From: Oscillospiraceae bacterium
GTDB lineage: Bacteria > Bacillota > Clostridia > Oscillospirales > Oscillospiraceae
Direction: 5' to 3'
Length of the DNA: 35,961 nucleotides
Assembly (NCBI GenBank): GCA_017405865.1
Contig: JAFQZN010000019.1
Coordinates: 1 to 35,961 of the forward strand
In this document: positions 33,414 to 35,961 of the stretch, piece by piece
Numbering within the stretch: the first letter of the stretch is position 1
Layout: each line of letters begins with the position of its first letter
Program-made: the position numbers and the translations under genes
Notes under the pieces: generated by a model
What the model saw: the letters and a program-made list of their open reading frames with translations, nothing else
Told to the model about the DNA's origin: nothing
Database searches by the model: none

Positions 33414-33818
33414 TTATCTCTTGCTGAACTGCGGCGCACGACGTGCGGCTTTGAGGCCGTACTTCTTTCTCTCCTTCATTCTCGGGTCACGGGTCAGGTA
33501 GCCCGCAGCCTTGAGGGTGCCGCGATACTCGGCGTTGACGCCGAGGAGGGCACGGGAGATGCCGTGGCGGATGGCGCCTGCCTGTCCGGTCACGCCGCCG
33601 CCCTTGACGGTGCAGATGACGTCGACCTTACCGACCAGCTCGGTGGCGACCAGCGGCTGACGGACGATCAGCTTCAGGGTATCCAGACCGAAGTAGTCGT
33701 CGATCTCACGACCGTTGATGATGATGGAGCCGGTGCCGTTCTCATAGACGCGGACACGGGCGATGGAAGACTTGCGTCTGCCGGTGCCGTACTGATACTG
33801 TCTCTTGCTCTCGTACAT
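33414..33818 (-). CDS. rpsI: 30S ribosomal protein S9
   Basis: The 134-residue protein matches S9 throughout: [60 protein letters not shown], and the basic tail RRAPQFSKR whose final SKR reaches the P-site tRNA. GGAGG lies 9 bases before the ATG. It follows rplM after 18 bases, the usual pair. Confidence 0.97.
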   Translation of the reverse strand: MYESKRQYQYGTGRRKSSIARVRVYENGTGSIIINGREIDDYFGLDTLKLIVRQPLVATELVGKVDVICTVKGGGVTGQAGAIRHGISRALLGVNAEYRGTLKAAGYLTRDPRMKERKKYGLKAARRAPQFSKR

Positions 33819-33836
33819 AGTCTGTTACCTCCTGCA

Positions 33837-34268
33837 TTAGTCCTGCGTCCAGGCTTCGGGCTTCTGAGCGGCATGGGGATGCTCAGCGCCGGAATAGACC
33901 TTCAGACGGTTGATGGCGTTGCGGCCGAGGGTGTTCTTGGGAAGCATGCCCTTGACAGCCAGCTCGAACGCGAATTCGGGACGGTCAGCCATGAGGGTCT
34001 TGTACTTGACTTCCTTCAGACCGCCGATCCAGCCGGAATGGCGGCGGTAGAACTTCTGATCGAGCTTGCGGCCGGTGAGAACGGCCTTGTCGGCGTTGAT
34101 GACGATGACGAAGTCGCCGCAGTCAACGTTGGGGGTGAAGTCGGGCTTGATCTTGCCGCGCAGGATGTTCGCAGCGATGACGGCGGTGCGGCCCAGGGGC
34201 TTGCCGGCGGCATCGAGAACGTACCACTTGCGCTGCACGTCTTCTTTTCTGACCAGGGTAGTGGACAT
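33837..34268 (-). CDS. rplM: 50S ribosomal protein L13
   Basis: The 143-residue protein matches L13: [97 protein letters not shown] lies about 7 bases before the ATG. It is the first gene of the rplM-rpsI operon and has a strong promoter and a structured leader. Confidence 0.97.
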   Translation of the reverse strand: MSTTLVRKEDVQRKWYVLDAAGKPLGRTAVIAANILRGKIKPDFTPNVDCGDFVIVINADKAVLTGRKLDQKFYRRHSGWIGGLKEVKYKTLMADRPEFAFELAVKGMLPKNTLGRNAINRLKVYSGAEHPHAAQKPEAWTQD

Positions 34269-34309
34269 GATGTTTTCTCCTTATATGAAATAATTATTTT
34301 GACAAATCG

Positions 34310-34340
34310 AAGCTGTTCGCGTACAATATACGCACAGCTT
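34310..34340 (-). promoter_or_regulatory. Leader hairpin of the rplM operon (L13-leader-like)
   Basis: On the minus strand AAGCTGT pairs with ACAGCTT and encloses an inner GCGTA/TACGC stem, directly after the transcription start. Firmicutes L13 mRNAs often carry an autoregulatory leader at this place. Whether this is that family or an independent structure cannot be decided by eye. Confidence 0.55.
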
Positions 34341-34344
34341 TTGC

Positions 34345-34373
34345 ATAATAACACGGCAAAAAACGAATGTCAA
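34345..34373 (-). promoter_or_regulatory. Promoter of rplM-rpsI
   Basis: On the minus strand TTGACA (34373..34368) and TATTAT (34350..34345) are 17 bases apart. The predicted start is about 70 bases before the rplM ATG, leaving room for the leader hairpin. Confidence 0.85.
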
Positions 34374-34415
34374 GCGGATTTTTTCAAAAATTTATATTTC
34401 TTCGGAAGAACTCCG

Positions 34416-34455
34416 TTATTCTCTCGTATTCTCTATTATTCTCTTGTTTTCTCGC
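34416..34455 (+). repeat. Short imperfect tandem repeat (2 x 20 bp)
   Basis: Two consecutive 20-bp units built on TTATTCTCTYG and TWTTCTC differ at a few positions. They lie between the divergent rplM promoter and the TtcA-family gene. I see no clear promoter for the latter; the repeat may cover its control region. Confidence 0.45.
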
Positions 34456-34514
34456 TTTTGAATTTACGAACGATCTCCACGCTTTTCCAATCTTTTTTGA
34501 AATCGGGTGATGCT

Positions 34515-35261
34515 ATGCAGCATTTGATGGGACTGGTGCGCCGCTGCGCGGACGACTACCGCATGATCGCACCGAACGACAAGATCGCCGTCGGCGTGTC
34601 CGGCGGCAAGGATTCTCTGACACTATTGTACCTGCTCGCCGCCATGCGCGAGTACTATCCGCAGCCCTATGAGCTGACGGCGATCACGATCGACATGGGG
34701 CTGGAGGGGATGGACTTTTCCCCGATCGGCGCGCTGTGCGAGGAATTGAAGGTGCCGTTCCGGATCGTCAAAACGGAGATCGGGCCGATCATCTTTGACT
34801 ACCGCAAGGAGAAAAACCCCTGCTCCATGTGCGCCAAAATGCGCCGGGGCGCGCTGAACAAGGCGCTGACGGATCAGGGCTTTTCCAAGGTCGCGCTCGG
34901 GCATCACTACGATGACGCGGTAGAGACGTTCCTGATGAGCCTGCTGTTCGAGGGAAGGTTGAGCTGCTTCCAGCCCGTGACCTACCTCGACCGCACGGGG
35001 GTGACGCAGATCCGCCCGCTGCTCTATCTGACGGAGGGCATGGTGCGCCGCTTCGCACAGGAGCAGCGGCTGCCGGTCGTGCATAATGTCTGCCCTGCCG
35101 ACAAAAACACCAAGCGCGAGGAGATCAAGCTGCTGATCCGGCAGCTTTCGCAGACCTACCCCGATCTCAAGGATCGCATTTTCGGCGCGATGCAGCGCCT
35201 GCCCCTGCCCGAGTGGGGCGTACAGCCGCACCGGCGCGGTACAAATGCGGCGGGGGAATAA
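34515..35261 (+). CDS. TtcA/TilS-superfamily PP-loop ATPase, tRNA 2-thiolation type
   Basis: The 248-residue protein has the ATP PP-loop SGGKDS (29-34), the CxxC pair CSMC (103-106) in the TtcA arrangement, GHHYDDAVETFLMSLLFEGR, and RPLLYLTEGMVRRFA. Such enzymes adenylate a tRNA base and add sulfur; TtcA makes 2-thiocytidine 32 with an iron-sulfur cluster. Further cysteines (VHNVCPAD) could complete a cluster site. I place it in the TtcA family by motif order, but the target base in Clostridia is uncertain. The ATG at 34515 has a modest ribosome site (GGGTGA); the long upstream extension of the frame runs antisense through rplM and rpsI and is not real. Confidence 0.85.
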   Translation: MQHLMGLVRRCADDYRMIAPNDKIAVGVSGGKDSLTLLYLLAAMREYYPQPYELTAITIDMGLEGMDFSPIGALCEELKVPFRIVKTEIGPIIFDYRKEKNPCSMCAKMRRGALNKALTDQGFSKVALGHHYDDAVETFLMSLLFEGRLSCFQPVTYLDRTGVTQIRPLLYLTEGMVRRFAQEQRLPVVHNVCPADKNTKREEIKLLIRQLSQTYPDLKDRIFGAMQRLPLPEWGVQPHRRGTNAAGE

Positions 35262-35675
35262 CACCCCTGCAGCGATGCGCAAGGGCTTCGCCGCCGCGGC
35301 ACTCCTGTCATTGCCCGACTTGCTCGGGCTGCGCAGCCAAAGGCTTCCCCTTGAGGCAGCGAAGCGTCCGCGCGGGAGTGAATGACATGCCGGTGGCATG
35401 TCAGAGCCGCGCGGTGACCGAGCCGCAGCGAGACAGCTGTCAGCCGTAAGGCTGACTGATGAGGTGTAACGGATGCGGTGTACCCCCTGCGGGTGCAATC
35501 TGTGCGTATCGGCATGGGACACTTCCCCGTAAAACGGTACAAATGCCATACCGGCAACGGACGGATTCCCTCGCCGATTTTATCGGCGGGGAATGACATG
35601 TTTGGTGGGTTTCCCGTGAAATACGACACGATTCCCAAGCGTGGGCGGATGGATTGGGAAAGAAAATGATAAAAT
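35262..35675. other. Gene-free repeat-rich interval
   Basis: No credible gene is present. The stretch includes a partial copy of the R family (CTTCCCCTTGAGGC near 35344; AGCTGTCAGC, hairpin, TGATGAGGTG at 35435-35466 = R4), a GACATGCCGGTGGCATGTC palindrome near 35386 and a GATTTTATCGGCGGGGAATGACA segment, all like degraded intergenic repeats. Confidence 0.55.
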
Positions 35676-35707
35676 CAGCGCCGCAGTTCCAACGAACTGC
35701 GGCGCTG
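35676..35707. terminator. 14-bp GC-rich hairpin
   Basis: CAGCGCCGCAGTTC/GAACTGCGGCGCTG around CAAC. On the minus strand the stem is followed by ATTTT, so it may end a leftward transcript; on the plus strand there is no T-run. Confidence 0.5.
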
Positions 35708-35708
35708 G

Positions 35709-35740
35709 CAGCGTGTCGAAAAACCCTTTTTGACACGCTG
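35709..35740. repeat. Palindromic repeat CAGCGTGTC...GACACGCTG
   Basis: A stem of about 14 bp with A-rich and T-rich inner halves (TGTCgAAAA against TTTTtGACA). Its ends (CAGnnTGTCnAAAA) resemble the terminal repeats of the adjacent MITE-like element. Confidence 0.55.
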
Positions 35741-35741
35741 A

Positions 35742-35961
35742 CAGGCTGTCAAAAAGTTCGGAAGACAAGCAACTCACGACCGTCGGCGTACATAGGTACG
35801 GTAGGTCGTGAGTTGCGCAGTAAGTCAAAATCCTTGCGAAGCAAGCTTTTTGCAGCCTAAATTGTTAGAAAAACCTGAAAAAACAGAAAAACGTTTAAAC
35901 AGGGAATAATCCAAAAATTGTTTTAATAATTTTGACGGTTACGGACTTTTTTGACAGTCTG
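35742..35961. mobile_element. Possible MITE with inverted ends and an internal hairpin
   Basis: CAGGCTGTCAAAAAGTTCG (35742-35760) is matched, inverted, by the last 20 bases of the window (35942-35961), with two base changes and one length difference. The interior is AT-rich, has no gene, and holds a 12-bp stem hairpin (CAACTCACGACC/GGTCGTGAGTTG at 35770-35815). Size and layout suit a non-autonomous transposable element. The right end touches the window edge, so flanking target duplication cannot be checked. Confidence 0.4.

Noticed and set aside
33564-34514. N-terminal extension of the TtcA-family protein
   Set aside because: The frame runs antisense through rplM and rpsI; family homology begins only at the ATG at 34515.
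1-35961. CRISPR arrays, rRNA genes, replication origin
   Set aside because: No regularly spaced direct repeats, no rRNA-like sequence and no DnaA-box cluster were noticed in the window.

Overview
The window looks like chromosome of a Gram-positive, spore-forming member of the Clostridia. Pointers are a lone spoVAC gene, the Firmicutes-type rimP-nusA-rnpM-ylxQ-infB-rbfA-nrnA-truB-ribF order, and intergenic repeats of a kind I associate with Oscillospiraceae-like genomes. The right third (about 22.8-36 kb) is clearly GC-rich. The left 22 kb is visibly less GC-rich, carries the specialised genes, and ends in transposase remnants next to two tRNA genes, which suggests an acquired island.

Left region (261-19159, all minus strand): one long, tightly packed operon for a divergent type VII secretion system (T7SS). 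In transcription order it reads: a DUF6382-like/FHA protein, a PP2C phosphatase, a membrane Ser/Thr kinase, a 178-aa single-pass membrane protein, a multi-pass membrane protein, a 2496-aa Ig-repeat surface protein, the EssC motor ATPase with an N-terminal FHA domain, an EsaB/YukD ubiquitin-like protein, and four small helical proteins of which one is WXG100/ESAT-6 sized. Recognisable EsaA, EssA and EssB are absent from the window. The kinase, phosphatase and two FHA proteins suggest that secretion is gated by phospho-threonine signalling. The first FHA protein carries six acidic-Thr-Ser/Gly-Leu-Leu motifs that look like phosphorylation and docking sites.

Switch region (19190-20815): directly upstream of that operon sits a complete tyrosine recombinase gene between two identical 27-bp sites in inverted orientation. 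Each site has 10-bp palindromic arms around an asymmetric 7-bp centre. Inside the bracketed segment is a near-consensus sigma-A promoter that now points away from the T7SS and runs into a terminator. Inversion would turn this promoter toward the T7SS operon. I infer a self-contained phase-variation switch for the T7SS; this is the main discovery candidate here.

Boundary (20765-22800): a C-terminally broken IS1595-type transposase, a 5'-truncated IS110-type transposase, then tRNA-Glu(TTC) and tRNA-Met(CAT) with a consensus promoter and a strong terminator.

Right region: a CmpB-like membrane protein, a divergent multi-pass membrane protein, the rimP-ribF translation/ribosome-maturation operon (24648-32716), spoVAC, the rplM-rpsI operon with a leader hairpin (minus strand), a TtcA-family PP-loop enzyme, and about 700 bp of gene-free repeat-rich DNA ending in a possible MITE.
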